The translations under genes were made by a program, and so were the position numbers. Of a stretch of 64,000 nucleotides of DNA, positions 51,001 through 61,410 are shown one piece after another. Within the stretch, counting starts at the first letter, position 1. Every line of letters starts with the position of its first letter. The stretch is from Hemicordylus capensis (taxonomy: Eukaryota > Chordata > Lepidosauria > Squamata > Cordylidae): assembly GCF_027244095.1 (NCBI RefSeq), contig NC_069658.1, positions 266,980,687 to 267,044,686 of the forward strand, written 5' to 3'. A model generated the notes under the pieces. The model saw only the letters and a list, made by a program, of their open reading frames with translations, ran no database searches and was not told where the DNA came from.

Positions 51001-51312
51001 GAGCTGGTCTTGTGGTAGCAAGCATGACTTGTCCCCTTAGCTAAGCAGGTTCTGCCCTGGTTGCATATGAATGGGAAACTACATGCGTAAGCACTGTAAG
51101 ATCTTCCCCTCAGGGAATGGAACCACTCTGGGAAGAGCATCTAGGTTCCAAGTTCCCTCCCTGGCTTCTCCAAGATAGGGCTGAGAAAGATTCCTGCCTG
51201 CAAACTTGGAGAAGCCACTGCCAGTCTGTGTAGACAGTCTGTGTAGCACCATACTAAGCCAGACGGACTAATGGTCTGACTCAGTATATGGCAGCTTCCT
51301 ATGTTCCTATGT
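51001..51312 (+). mobile_element. 5S/tRNA composite SINE
   Basis: tRNA-like 5' piece 'gagctggtcttgtggtagca', 5S-like 'gctaagcaggttctgccctg' and 'tgaatgggaaactacatg', a shortened tRNA-Ala-like piece, a middle with a local 16-base duplication ('cagtctgtgtagacagtctg'), and the full tail 'gcagcttcctatgttcctat'. Confidence 0.9.
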
Positions 51313-52240
51313 CATTTGTGAATGTTGTTAATGCAGGTCAGAAAGCAGAAGAAGAGCAATTTAAGATTTAATCTATATTATAGTCCGTGTAAGATTTAGA
51401 TTTGAATTACAGCCATGGGAATTGCAAAAAACACACAACCCCCCCTAAAAAACCAACACAAAAAACAAAGCAGAAATCAATCTGTCATAAATTGAGACAA
51501 ATGTTTTGCACAGAGTAACGATGTGAGAGAGAGTACAGGGTGTAACCAACTATAGCCACTTCTTCTCCCTCAACACATATGCTTCACTGTCTCCATTCCT
51601 TTATTAACCAAATCAAAATTTAGGCACATAAAATCACGAAAACGTCTTTGGGAACATACATTTATAAATCATTGTTTTTTCTCATCAGACATCAAGATCA
51701 CACTCTTTAATCCCAGATTAATGATCCTTGGAGAATTGTCCACAAGTTCCATGGTGCAATCACACAACTCCACCCAGAAGGGTTAATGGGGAAAATGTGT
51801 ATGAAAATTCACAACTACCACTCTTCAATGGTCTTGACTGCAAGCACAGAAGAATGTCTAGATAGTGTTTAGAAGTCATCTTGAGGCTCTGACATATACT
51901 CCCATAGTTTCTAGTTAGCACAGCACAGGAAATGGGGTGGAAAGAATGGGGAGGGGGATTAGAAAATAAACTGGTCAAAGTTCTCATCCTGTTGATGTCA
52001 GTGGTAAAATTCCTATTGATTTTATAGGCTTTCAGCTGCATCTTTTACTTGTTTGTTGGGTCAGTGAAGATCTTTTCCGATAACCTTTTGACCTTGCCCG
52101 GCATCAGATTTCAGTAGTAAACATCTCTTCTTTCTTAGCTAGTGCTGTAGTTGAGCAAAGAGCAAATTAGTAGTTTTCCCTGACAGCCACTAACACTCTG
52201 TTGAGACTAAGGGCTGCTTCACAAGTAGAAGTGGGCACAT
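51313..52240. other. Unique AT-rich sequence, no gene recognised
   Basis: The 93-codon minus-strand frame at 51760-52041 has no recognisable domain. No repeat family stands out. Confidence 0.4.
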
Positions 52241-52241
52241 G

Positions 52242-52380
52242 TTATTTATTTCCAGCATTTGTATCTCACCTGTTTCCCCAGTCAGCTCAGGAGATTTAAT
52301 GTTGATAATTTAATATCCTCATGTTGGGGATAGCTTGGTTAGGCTGAGAGATAGTGACTGGCCCAAGGCCACCTATTATT
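52242..52380 (-). mobile_element. SINE tail, old (tRNA or 5S family)
   Basis: 'cagcatttgtatctcacctg' to 'gttaggctgagagatagtga' with 'ctggcccaaggccacct' corresponds to the tail and middle of the local tRNA SINE family on the minus strand, strongly diverged. Confidence 0.5.
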
Positions 52381-52388
52381 ATTGTTGC

Positions 52389-52389
52389 T

Positions 52390-52426
<37 letters not shown>

Positions 52427-52428
52427 CC
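52389..52428. repeat. (ATC)n microsatellite
   Basis: About 12 ATC units from 52390 to 52426. Confidence 0.9.
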
Positions 52429-52738
52429 ACAACTGAGCCGGCTCATTTGAACAAGGCCCCAACATGCAGAGGGCAGTGACATTCAATGAGTGTGCCTGCC
52501 CTGACATTAGCTGAAGGACATCCCAACACACTATCAGGACTTAGGAGGTCCTTCAGTTGTGTGTGTGTTCTATTCATCAGAACAGCCCTAAACATGCACT
52601 ACAAAATCTAGGGCTCAGGGCTTTCTGCTGCTAGAAGCGAAAGCCAACTGCTGAAAAGTTGGCCCCACCCAACCCCAACCCCTGTTGCCAGTCCCATCTC
52701 CCTCAGCATCTTTTCAGCATCGCTCAGATGCCTTAGCT
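52429..52738. other. Unique sequence, nothing recognised
   Basis: No repeat family or gene recognised between the microsatellite and the fold-back relic. Confidence 0.35.
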
Positions 52739-52740
52739 TC

Positions 52741-53375
52741 TAGGGATCAGCATGAACTGATTTTTGCAATTCAGTTCAAGTTCGAATTGAATCAGCCTGA
52801 TTCGATTTGAGTACTCAAATCTGCTGCCTTGAATCTGGGGTTGATTTGATTCAAATTGGATTTGCTTCTATTTGAATTTGAATCAAATGGGCCTAATTTT
52901 AAAGGGCTACAGGGCACCAAAGTGGGTTGGGTGGTAGGTAGGGCCCCATGGGTGCCAACTACTACCAACCCCCATAGGAATCGGGCAAAGGGGAGAATTT
53001 TTAGGAATGTTTATGTGTTGTGGATTCTCGGTTGTGAAATAACTTCATTGTAGGGAATCCCTATGAAGGAGTTATTTCAAACCAAGAATCCACACCAAGA
53101 GGCAAGGGAGACTGCTAACTAATCATGAGTGGCAGAGTGGCAGAGAAGCTCGGATGGCTGGTACTGTGGGGACAAAATAGTGACTTGAATTGCTGAATCA
53201 ATTTGAGTTTGAGTAAGGTGATTTGATTCAACCTCGAATCTGGTCAGTGCCCCCAGGAGTGATTGATTTCAGGTCTAATCATTCAAATCGACCAGATTCA
53301 AGTTGAATCGATTGAATCTAGGGTAATTCGATTCAGCCTCCAGTCTGGCCAGTGCCCCCAAGGGTGATTCTATTC
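52741..53375. mobile_element. Old relative of the 2-kb fold-back hAT-type element
   Basis: It begins 'tagggatcagcatgaactga' and continues with AATTCGAATTGAATC-like motifs. It then shows a single copy of the unit typical of the 30-kb element: 'gggttgggtggtaggtaggg', 'catgggtgccaactactacc' and 'aatcgggcaaaggggagaat'. A central palindrome at about 53015-53100 ('gattctcggttgtgaaataa' facing 'ttatttcaaaccaagaatc') is followed by a second ATTCGA-rich side. The right end is unclear; TCAGCTTC at 53434 matches the left flank TTAGCTTC at 7 of 8 bases and might mark it. Confidence 0.6.
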
Positions 53376-53433
53376 TATGTAAAAGCATGGTGGGGAGCGG
53401 GAGAGAATACCACCAAAAAAAAAAAAAAGTGAC

Positions 53434-53874
53434 TCAGCTTCAGGCATGCTAGGAGGAAACTGATTATAGATCCATTCCAGTCTGGCTTCAGGCCTGGTCA
53501 CGGCACCAAAATGGCCTTGGTCACCCTGGTTGATGACCTTGACCAGGAGAAGGACAGGGGCTGTGCTGCCCTGCTGGTTCTCCTCCATCTCTTGGCAGCT
53601 TTTGATACCGTTGGCCATGGTATCCTTTTGGAAAGGCTTTGGGAGTTGGTGGTTGGAGGCACTGCATTGCAGTGGTTTTGCTCCTATCTCCAGGGCTGAT
53701 ATCAAAGAGTTGTCATGGAGGAATTTTGTTTGGCTCCCTGGGAGTTGACCTGTGGGATTCCTCAGGGGTCGATCTTATCCCCTATGCTTTTTAACATCTA
53801 TATGAAGCCGCTGGGAGAGGTCATCAGGAGGTTTGGTGCCACCAGGATGCTGATGATGCCCAGCTCTATCTATC
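53434..53874 (+). mobile_element. L2-type LINE, reverse transcriptase part
   Basis: Conceptual translation in pieces: DPFQSGFRPGHGTKMALVTLVDDL, AAFDTVGHGILLERLWELVVGGTALQWFCSYLQG, CGIPQGSILSPMLFNIYMKPLGEVIRRFG, then D-A-D-D-A-Q-L-Y-L where the catalytic YADD box is expected (Tyr replaced by Asp). These match reverse transcriptase blocks of L2-clade LINEs. The frame is broken in several places. It continues at 54322 after two insertions. Confidence 0.85.
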
Positions 53875-54005
53875 TCAGGGCTGTACAGCCCTAATGAAGA
53901 TGCTTGACTACAGCTTCCAGAATCCCTGACTATTGGCCACTGTGGCTGGGGATGATGGAGGTTTTGGTCTAACATCTGCAGGACAGCCAAGGTTGTGCAG
54001 CCCTG
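53875..54005. mobile_element. hAT-type palindromic MITE inside the L2
   Basis: It starts 'cagggctgtacagccctaat' and ends 'ccaaggttgtgcagccctg'. Flanks ATCTATCT and ATCTATGG agree at 6 of 8 bases. The core 'gactacagcttccagaatcc' is the family motif. Confidence 0.8.
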
Positions 54006-54013
54006 ATCTATGG

Positions 54014-54314
54014 GAGGAGAGCTGGTCTTGTGGTAGCAAGCATGACTTGTCAGCTAAGCAGGGTCTGCCCTGGTTACAAATGAATGGGAGACTAGAAGTG
54101 TGTGAGCACTGTAAGATATTCCCCTCAGAGGATGGAGCCGCTCTGGGAAGAGTATCAGAAGGTTCCAAGTTCCCACCCTGGCACCTCCCAAGATAGGGCT
54201 GAGAGAGATTCCTGCCTGCAACCTTGGGGAAGCTGCTGCCAGTCTGTGAAGACAATACAGAGCTAGATGGACCAATGGTCTGACTCAGTATATGGCAGCT
54301 TCCTATGTTCCTAT
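54014..54314 (+). mobile_element. 5S/tRNA composite SINE inside the L2
   Basis: tRNA-like 5' piece 'gagctggtcttgtggtagca', 5S-like 'cagctaagcagggtctgccc' and 'aatgggagactagaa', shortened tRNA-Ala piece, and tail 'tatggcagcttcctatgttc'. It lies only 8 bases after the MITE, in the same L2 site. Confidence 0.9.
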
Positions 54315-54321
54315 CTATTCC

Positions 54322-55185
54322 ATCTCAATCAGGAGAGATGCTTGACTGTTGCCTGGAGGAGGTAATGGGCTGGATGTGGACCAATAAATTGAAACTGAAT
54401 CCAGGTAAGTTGGAGGTGCTGTGTGTCAGGTGCTCTCGAGTCCATGAAGTGGGGAGATATCCTATTCTTGAGAGGCTGGTAGTACCCCAGAAGGGATAGG
54501 TGCATAGCTTGAGGGTACGCCTGGATTCACCATTGTTGTGGGAGGCCCAGGTGGCAGTGGTGGCCAGGAGTGCCTATTTTCAACTCAGGCTTGTTCGCCA
54601 GCTATAGCCCTTTCTGGACAGAGATAGCCTGGCCATAGTGATCCATGCTCTGGTAACCTCCAGACTGGACTATTGTAATGCGCTCTATGTGGGGCTGCCC
54701 CTGAAGATGGTTTGGAGGCTGCAACTAGTTCAGAATGCAACAGCAAGACTGCTGATGGGCACTTCTGATTCAAGGTTTTAACATTGACTTATAAAGCCCT
54801 GAACAACCTGGCCCCCAAATACCTGAAGGAACGCCTTCTCCCCTATAGACCTGCTCATCAGCTGATAGTGCCACCATTGTCAGCAGTTAAAAGGGTAGGG
54901 GCCCGTGAGAGGGCTTTCTCTGTGGTGGCCCCTGGGTTGTGGAAGGCCCTCCCCTCTGAGGTGCACCAAGCTCTGAAATTGTGCACATTCAGGAGAATGG
55001 TGAAGATGTACCGCTTTACCCTGGCCTTTGAGTAGTAATGTAGTAGTTCTTCCCCTCTCAGGCACTATACTTTTTAAGCTTTATTTTGTATTTTATGATG
55101 TTGTATTTTAATTATGTTTTATATTGGTTTTATTGTAACCCATTCTGGACCTTTGGGTACAGGGCAGGCTAGAAATGTAAAAACA
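54322..55185 (+). mobile_element. L2-type LINE, C-terminal half and 3' end
   Basis: It resumes the L2 frame: CCLEEVMGWMWTNKLKLNPGKLEVL, then LVTSRLDYCNALYVGLPLKMVWRLQLVQNATARLL, then LTYKALNNLAPKYLKERLLPY and ARERAFSVVAPGLWKALPSEV, all typical of the L2 C-terminus. The 3' UTR ends 'ctggacctttgggtacaggg' with 'caggctagaaatgta' and an (AAAC)n tail. Confidence 0.9.
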
Positions 55186-55570
55186 AACAAACAAACAAAT
55201 AAAATCCCTCCTCGAGCTGTGAGGAGTCCCAGGTAGGTTGCCACCATCCACTCTTTTGTATGAGCAGATTCACCCTTCCAGCCAGGGGATTATTTGGGCG
55301 GGGGGGGGAGTAAAGTGGAAAACCCCTCCCTACAAGAAAGCCTTAAGCAGTCTTAAGCCTTCAGGAGTGTGTGACCAGGGCAGGGCCCAATAAGGACTGA
55401 CACTCTTTAACAACAACAACAAGGATTGATTAATAACTAGCTGGGCTGGGCGCAGAACTTCTGTGCCTCCGGCCAGACCATCCACTGCCCCTTTTGCCTC
55501 CCCCACCCCTGCACACATGACTTTCTAGCCAGCCAGCCGCTTCTCCCCCACACACAGACATTTTCTGTCA
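55186..55570. other. Unique sequence, nothing recognised
   Basis: A G homopolymer near 55300-55308. The start of the GC-rich region follows. Confidence 0.4.
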
Positions 55571-55574
55571 GGTC

Positions 55575-56060
55575 ACCTGGCCTGCTTCCTCTTCCCTGCC
55601 CGCTTCTTGCCCTCCACCCCACGGTTTCTGGCTGGTGGGCCTGCCAGAAAGCTGGCCCACCACCTCCTCTGGCCTGCCTGCCCACTCCCAGTAGCGGCCA
55701 CCAACTCCAGCCGGCCGGGCTGGGTTGGCCCGCCACCGCCTTCTCCTCCCAGCAGCCGGCCCAGCCCACTGTTGTCTCCTGCTCCCGCTGTCCAGGTCGG
55801 GCCGGCCCGCCATCACCTTCTCTTCCTGGCAGCCGACCCGGCCCGCCATCGCCTCCTGCTCCCGTCGGCTGAGCCAGCCTGCCACCACCTTCTCCTCCTG
55901 GCAGCCGGCCCGGCCCACCATCACCTCCAGCTCCTGCAGGTTGGGCTGGCCCGCTGCCGCCCTGTCCTCCTAGTGGCTGAGCCACCGGCCTCCTGCTCCC
56001 ATGGGTCGGGCTGGCCCACCACTGCCTTCACCTCCTGGCGGCCGGGCTGCCCACCACTGC
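55575..56060. repeat. GC-rich minisatellite with 36-bp unit, array 1
   Basis: Successive 36-base units start CCATCACC, CCATCGCC, CCACCACC and CCATCACC, each with 'cagccggcccggccc'-like ends. Since 36 is divisible by three, open frames persist on both strands (minus 55437-55985, plus 55607-56164), giving 12-residue repeat shadows such as LPAAEPARHRLL-like strings. I do not regard these as genes. The array is preceded by the block 'cggtttctggctggtgggcc', repeated before array 2. Confidence 0.85.
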
Positions 56061-56120
56061 CGCCTCTATTCCCTCTGGCTGGCCATCCCTATTTCCCCCC
56101 TGCCCCCATTGCTAAAAAAC

Positions 56121-56254
56121 ATGCATGTGGAGAGGCAGTTCAGATTAACTATGCCCCCATGTGATTAAGGAATGGAGCACCTGGTGGGGCAGTGGGGGGA
56201 GACCTGTACTCTCACATCTTAATCACTTGGGTATGAGGCCAGTTGGAAAGTATC
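56121..56254. repeat. Tandem duplication, flank copy 1
   Basis: 'atgcatgtggagaggcagtt' to 'aggccagttggaaagtatc' recurs 516 bases downstream at 56637-56770 with very few differences. Together with array 2 it defines a 516-base tandem duplication. Confidence 0.9.
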
Positions 56255-56605
56255 CAGCCCGCTTCCTCTCCCCCCACCTGCTTCTAGCCCCATCCCATGG
56301 TTTCTGGCTGGTGGGCCTGCCACCTCCTCCCACCGGCCCGCCCACTCCCGGTAGCAGCTGCCAACTCTCATTGGCCGGGCTGGGTTGGACCGCCACCGCC
56401 TTCTCCTCCCGGCAGCCGGCCCGCCATCGCCTCCTGCTCCCGCTGGCCGGGCCAGGCCAGCCCGCCACCGGCTTCTCTTCCTGGTGGCTGGCTCGGCCCA
56501 CCGTTGCCTCCAGCTCCCGCAGGTTGGGCTGGCCTGCTGCCGCCTTCTCCTCCTGGTGGCTGTGGGCTGGCCCACCGCCGCCTTCTCCTCCTGGCAGTAG
56601 GAGAA
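56255..56605. repeat. GC-rich minisatellite with 36-bp unit, array 2
   Basis: The same units as array 1, opening with the same block ('atggtttctggctggtgggc', 'ccgccaccgccttctcctcc'). It lies between the two flank copies. Confidence 0.85.
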
Positions 56606-56636
56606 ATAAATATATAGACTGGATGATAAGGAAAAC

Positions 56637-56770
56637 ATGCATGTAGAGAGGCAGTTCAGATTAACTATGCCTCCATGTGATTAAGGAATGGAGCACCATG
56701 TGGGGCAGTGGGGGGAGACCTGTACTCTCACATCGTAATCACTTGGGTATGAGGCCAGTTGGAAAGTATC
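56637..56770. repeat. Tandem duplication, flank copy 2
   Basis: Second copy of 56121-56254 with an offset of exactly 516. It continues into unique sequence at 'atcagaactgtcccattgat'. Confidence 0.9.
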
Positions 56771-57280
56771 ATCAGAACTGTCCCATTGATGACTTTCCCA
56801 TTCTGATCATTCCAGAGAGATATCTGTATAGAGAAACCATCTTCTAAGAAATCCAACTGACTGTTACACAACATTGACATTCTTTTGTCAAATTCCAGAC
56901 TCTGATCAGACATTGCTTTGAGGTGAAACTCTAGCAATAGACCAATTCACAATAATCAGACAGCAAACCCATAACAATGGTCACTTGATTGACCAAGCTC
57001 TTATGAGGTTTAACCCAACACAGAGAGTAAAGCTCTTTGCAAATTAAACATGTTTGCTATGTAAAGAATAAATTACAGTTGCGGTTTGCCTACAGGAGGA
57101 GATAAACATTGCTTTGGGACTAGTTGCTAACTGGATGGTTTTTAACTGGCCCAACAAAATGTTTTGCCTCCTGGTTTGGTTTGGTTTTGCTTAAGGCTCT
57201 GCCTCAGTGCTAGTCAACAGGTAAACTTACATTCCTATCTCCTTAAATGGCAGACATGTAACCATGATACACTGTGGTGG
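56771..57280. other. Unique sequence, nothing recognised
   Basis: The 69-codon minus-strand frame at 56728-56937 has no recognisable domain. Confidence 0.35.
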
Positions 57281-57546
57281 TGGTAAAGGTGAAGGTGAAG
57301 GTAAAATGTGCCATCAAGTCGGTGTCGACTCTTGGTGACCACAGAGCCCCATGGTTGTCTGAGATGATGCCTTTCAGCATCTTCCTATATCACTGCTGCC
57401 TGATATAGATGTTTCCCATAGTCTGTTAACTCTGGGTATTCCTCATAGGTGTTAACCATAGTCTGGGAAACATACCAGCAGGGATCTGAACCAGCAACCT
57501 CTGGCTTGCTAGTCAAGTCATTTCCCTGCTGCGCCATTAGGTGGCT
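57281..57546 (-). mobile_element. Sauria-type SINE with internal duplication
   Basis: Tail complement 'caagtcggtgtcgactcttg', middle 'tatatcactgctgcctgata', head complement 'ctgctgcgccattaggtggc'. About 40 bases including 'ttaactctgggtattcctca' separate two copies of 'catagtctg', so the middle is extended; about 45 bases are missing from the tail near 57360. Confidence 0.85.
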
Positions 57547-57885
57547 GTGGTAGTGGTAGTGGTGGTTTTAAGGTCTGGGAGAATAACCTATCCCTTTGAG
57601 AGCTAGAAGCAGGGGCTTGGCAAAGCAGGTTGGGGACCCTGAGCGCCTTCGTCTCTGGAGCCTTCAATAATTTTGTATTGGGAATAGCCTTGCTAGCCCT
57701 GACTGCTGTTTTCCATGCCTTTCTTTGGCAAATTTGGAGTTCAAATGAAAATCTATTTATTTACAGATATGAATAAGCACAGAGGACTATTTGGTACGTC
57801 TGTTCTACAGTTACCTTGATTGCAGGGGAGCTTAACCTGTTGCATTTCTGCCTGTAACACAATATAGAACAAATGTCAATTCTAC
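57547..57885. other. Unique sequence, nothing recognised
   Basis: A short (GGT)-rich run at about 57545-57570. Nothing else is recognised. Confidence 0.35.
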
Positions 57886-57942
57886 ATAGGTATATAGGAA
57901 GCTGCCTTGTACCAAGTCAGACCATTGATCCATCTAGCTCTG
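57886..57942 (-). mobile_element. 5S/tRNA composite SINE, tail only
   Basis: 'ataggaagctgccttgtacc' and 'gaccattgatccatctagct' are the complement of the SINE 3' end. Confidence 0.75.
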
Positions 57943-57966
57943 AAAAATCCTCCTAACAAGGGCCCC

Positions 57967-58014
57967 AGGGGTGTAGATATAACTGAGCGGATGGGATCAA
58001 AGATGGGGCCCCAG
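57967..58014 (+). mobile_element. hAT-type element end, fragment
   Basis: 'caggggtgtagatataactg' then 'gatgggatcaaagatggggc' matches the terminus seen at 39139 and 43158. It is cut by the next MITE; the opposite end is not found. Confidence 0.55.
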
Positions 58015-58150
58015 CAGTGCTCCCTCTAAGTGGGATTCCCAGATGTTGTTGACTACAACTCCCAGAATCCCCAGCTATAATGGCTTTTGCTTGGGGATTC
58101 TGGGAGTTGTAGTCAACAACATCTGGGAATCCCGCTTAGAGGGAACACTG
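58015..58150. mobile_element. hAT-type palindromic MITE (CAGTGYTCCCTC family)
   Basis: It starts 'cagtgctccctctaagtggg' and ends 'cgcttagagggaacactg'. The inner arms are almost perfect ('gttgactacaactcccagaa' facing 'attctgggagttgtagtcaa'). The flanking duplication is weak. Confidence 0.9.
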
Positions 58151-58159
58151 CCCTCCAGC

Positions 58160-59030
58160 TCCACCCCTCCCTATTTTCTTCATTATTTCCCTCACCCCAG
58201 GGGGCCACTGTGGAGAGGGGTGAACACGGGCCCCCTCTCCCCTAGCTGCGGCCCTGTTTGGGCCCTCTCTGTTCTACCCTTCCCCACTGCCCATCTGCAC
58301 TGGAAAGCAAGGGGGACAATAATAGGACATGAACAATGTCAGCATAACATATCCCTGTGTCATTCCTACTCCACATAGCAGAATTACAGTCACGCTCTCT
58401 TTGGCCAATAAAATCTAAAGCAAAAACAGCCAAGAAGCCTTCAGGACAAACACACTCTAAGGTAGGGCTTAGTCTGAGTCAGTCAACCAAAAAACATGTT
58501 CTGAATGCCAGGCATTGATCCTGGAATGCGTGAAGTAATTAGAAAATACCTCTGTACATGTACAGAATGCATTCCTCTCACCAATGGATATTGGTAAACA
58601 TAGCTCACTCACATCGAGGAGTAGGGGGCAGGCCTTTAACTTGTGTGTGGTTTCCAGATAAACCATTGCCCTCTATGCTTCTTTTCTGAACTTTCAATTT
58701 TAACGGGAAATGAAAGCAAACATTCTCTTTCCCCATCTTTTAGGCAGGAAACAGAGGCAGGTATAGCAGCACGGAATGGCCACACTTTCTCTGATGAGTC
58801 CCAAAGGGATGGCTTTAAGCAGATGGGATGCTCCTGGTAAGGGTTAGGCAGGCCACCGTGCAATGTCCTGAGAGTGAGCCAAGAGCCAATTTGGAGTCAG
58901 GTGGGAAATGGTGAGCCCTGGCCCAAGAGACCTATGATGTACTGTACTTTGATGTGCCCTGAGGGGGGGGACGGAACTGTCCTGATTTATAGAGGAAGGA
59001 ATGGAATCTCCTTGCGAAACCCCTTGCCAG
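58160..59030. other. Unique sequence, no gene recognised
   Basis: Short frames on both strands (58469-59218) have no domain. Confidence 0.4.
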
Positions 59031-59185
59031 CATGAGTCAGAGAAGCAACAATTACAGCAGGAGTGAGGGCGTGCACATACCTCTTGCCTGTGGGCTCCCC
59101 AGAGGCATCTGGTGGGCCTCTGTGTGAGACAGGATGCTGGACTAGATGGGCCTTGAGCCTGACCCAGCAGGGCTGTTCTTACATT
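59030..59185 (+). mobile_element. CR1-type LINE 3' tail
   Basis: 'cctcttgcctgtgggctccc', 'gaggcatctggtgggcctct', 'caggatgctggactagatgg' and the terminus 'agcagggctgttcttac' match the ends of the CR1 copies at 14.8 and 33.8 kb. Confidence 0.85.
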
Positions 59186-59796
59186 CGCTCCTGCCTGTCC
59201 TCTCAGCTCCAGAAGCATGGGATGTTTGCCTAGTTAGTTAGCTCGCCAGCTAGCTCTGTCCTCAGGTACCTCAGGATCCAATATATTCCCCCCCACCCAC
59301 CCCCACCCCAGCAGCCACTGCAGTGCTCGGCAGCTGCTGGCCAAAAACTCTTGGCTGGCTGAGAACCTTAGAACAGTGCCTTCCTCTTGTGTGTGGATAC
59401 TGGGGCCCTGCATTCCTAAGCAAATGCCATTGTTTATCTCAGACCCAGATAAGGGCCTTGTGGATATGCATGTTGTTGTGCTTGGTGAGTGACTCACACA
59501 GAGTTAAGTAAGCCCGTGCCAGGCTGGAGCCCCCTCGCTATAAATAGTTGGCCTTTCCTCCTCTCCAGTCCCAACTTGGCCAAAATCCAGGAAGGAGCAT
59601 GCTTTACAGCAAAGATTGCTGCTGCTGCGGTGTGTGCGCTCATTAGGGCAGAGTTTAATTGGAACCAGGGGGGTGCTAGGGCTCAACTCCAATATGTACT
59701 TTCAGTGCTAGGGCTTAGGGCTGGCAAATGGAAAGCAGTTGTGGCCAGCCTAAGTCCAGAAAATGAAATAGCACCTTGGTGGCGCACACTGGAGCA
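59186..59796. other. Unique sequence, no gene recognised
   Basis: The 128-codon plus-strand frame at 59489-59875 runs into the next transposon and has no recognisable domain. Confidence 0.4.
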
Positions 59797-59798
59797 TA

Positions 59799-60260
59799 GT
59801 TGTCCCTCGCCCACCGCGAGGGTTCCGTTCCAGGAAACCCTCATGGTTGGCGAATTCGCAGTTGGCAAGGCATAGGATTACATTACAAACAGGAGGTTAG
59901 GGGAATTGCGAGTGCCAAAGTGCCTAAAATCCACCAAAAAAGGTAAACCAACCCCCCCTGAGCCCCGGAAAAGGTTCCCTGACCCCTGCAGCAGATACCC
60001 TGACCCTCTGTAAATGATCCCGTGACCCTGGAAATGACCCCCGAGTCCCTCATAATCACCCAGCCCCCCAAAATTGCCCCAACCCCCATAAATGGCCCCC
60101 TGACTCTCAGATTGATCCTGTGACCTTGGAAATCGGCTGAAAAGCGGCCGAAAATGTAAAAAAATGGCACCAACCGTGAATATTCAAATCACGGTTGGCA
60201 AGAGGGATGACAGTTTGCCAGTCACGGATTGGCAAACCCATGGTTGGAGAGGGACAACTG
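59799..60260. mobile_element. Tigger-like nonautonomous element, second copy
   Basis: It starts 'gttgtccctcgcccaccgcg' (the first two bases of the terminus look lost or changed) and ends 'tggttggagagggacaactg' followed by TA. The interior order follows 34412-34869: 'gaattcgcagttggcaaggc', 'aaaatccaccaaaaaaggt' and CCCTGACCCC-type units. Confidence 0.85.
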
Positions 60261-60479
60261 TATATATCTATGAACCTCATCAGGGTGTGGATTTGTCTAT
60301 AGACTACTGAGCAGGTGGAAGTGCATGGCAGGAAACAGGTAGAAATGTAGGCACAAAGATACCACAGCCCCTTGCATCTGCTGAAGAGGGCCACAGTCCT
60401 CTGGTGCCTATGCTACCTTGTGGCATCCATACTGCAAGTTGGCCATCCATGATGTTTCAGGGCATGGCTGAAGGGGGCA

Positions 60480-60603
60480 TGATACAGTTACCTTGCTGAA
60501 GCTAAGCAGGTGTAGGTCTGGTTAGGGCCTGGATGTGTGACTGGCATGTGTGCCATCTTGAGCTCCGTCTGTGATGGAAGAGAGGCAGGACATAAATAAA
60601 ATA
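60480..60603 (+). mobile_element. 5S rRNA-derived SINE
   Basis: 'accttgctgaagctaagcag' and 'tctggttagggcctggatgt' match the 5S internal promoter region; the tail is 'gagctccgtctgtgatggaa', 'ggcaggacataaataaa'. It lies immediately before a Sauria SINE remnant. Confidence 0.75.
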
Positions 60604-60605
60604 AG

Positions 60606-60757
60606 GGGAAAGTAAAGGGAAGTTTGTGCTTTTGAGTCGGTGTTGACTCCTGGCAACCACAGAGCCATGTGGTTTTCTTGGAAGAATACAGGAGGGGTTT
60701 ACCATTGCCTTCTCCTATGCAGCATGAGATGATGCCTTTCAGCACTTTCCTATATAT
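60606..60757 (-). mobile_element. Sauria-type SINE, 5'-truncated
   Basis: Tail complement 'gagtcggtgttgactcctgg', then 'aatacaggaggggtttacca' and 'gatgatgcctttcagcactt'. The tRNA-like head is missing. Confidence 0.85.
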
Positions 60758-61410
60758 TAAAAGGGAAACATCTTTCCCTACCCATGGAGAAGATATTTTT
60801 AGTGACATAAGTTGGTGATCAATTTTTCTTAGCATCAATTAGATTTTGGCAAACTCCACTAGATGAAAAAAGATCATTTTTATGTGCCAGTGATATTCCA
60901 CTTGAAAAATATTGCTTTTGCAGGCAGTCTTTGGCACAGGAAAGTGCAGCAGATATTTGAAGGTACCAAGGTATGTATTTATTATGTTCTCATTTGGGTC
61001 AAAATATCAGGGGAACATAACAAGAAGTCAGAATGAAATAAGCAAAAATGACATTTTAAAGTTTGGGAAATTACATATTTAGGTGAAAGATTAACTGGGA
61101 ATGGTGTACAGATGGATCCTCACCTCCGATCAGGATTCTAACTGTTATTAAGCCTACTGTCTGTGGAACTGTGTAGCAGGAGCAGCCCTGACCTCCTGAC
61201 GCAGACATTGTTATGTCCTATGCTCTCAGGGTTGGTCTAGTGGAGGCAGCTACTTTTGGGAAAGGCTTGCTCTTTGCCCCATTACTGAGCACGAAACAGC
61301 TACAATTGTCATAGACATTGGCAAGGGAGGAGGACAATTCCATCATGACCCCTCCTGTGAGTATTCTAACTGCCATCAAGCTAGTATGGCCCTCCAGAAT
61401 AATCATCAAG
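60758..61410. other. Unique sequence, nothing recognised
   Basis: One minus-strand frame (61218-61421) has no recognisable domain. Confidence 0.35.

Noticed and set aside
55437-56164. Long frames on both strands (182 and 185 codons) in the GC-rich region
   Set aside because: They translate a 36-bp minisatellite; the unit length being a multiple of three keeps the frames open.
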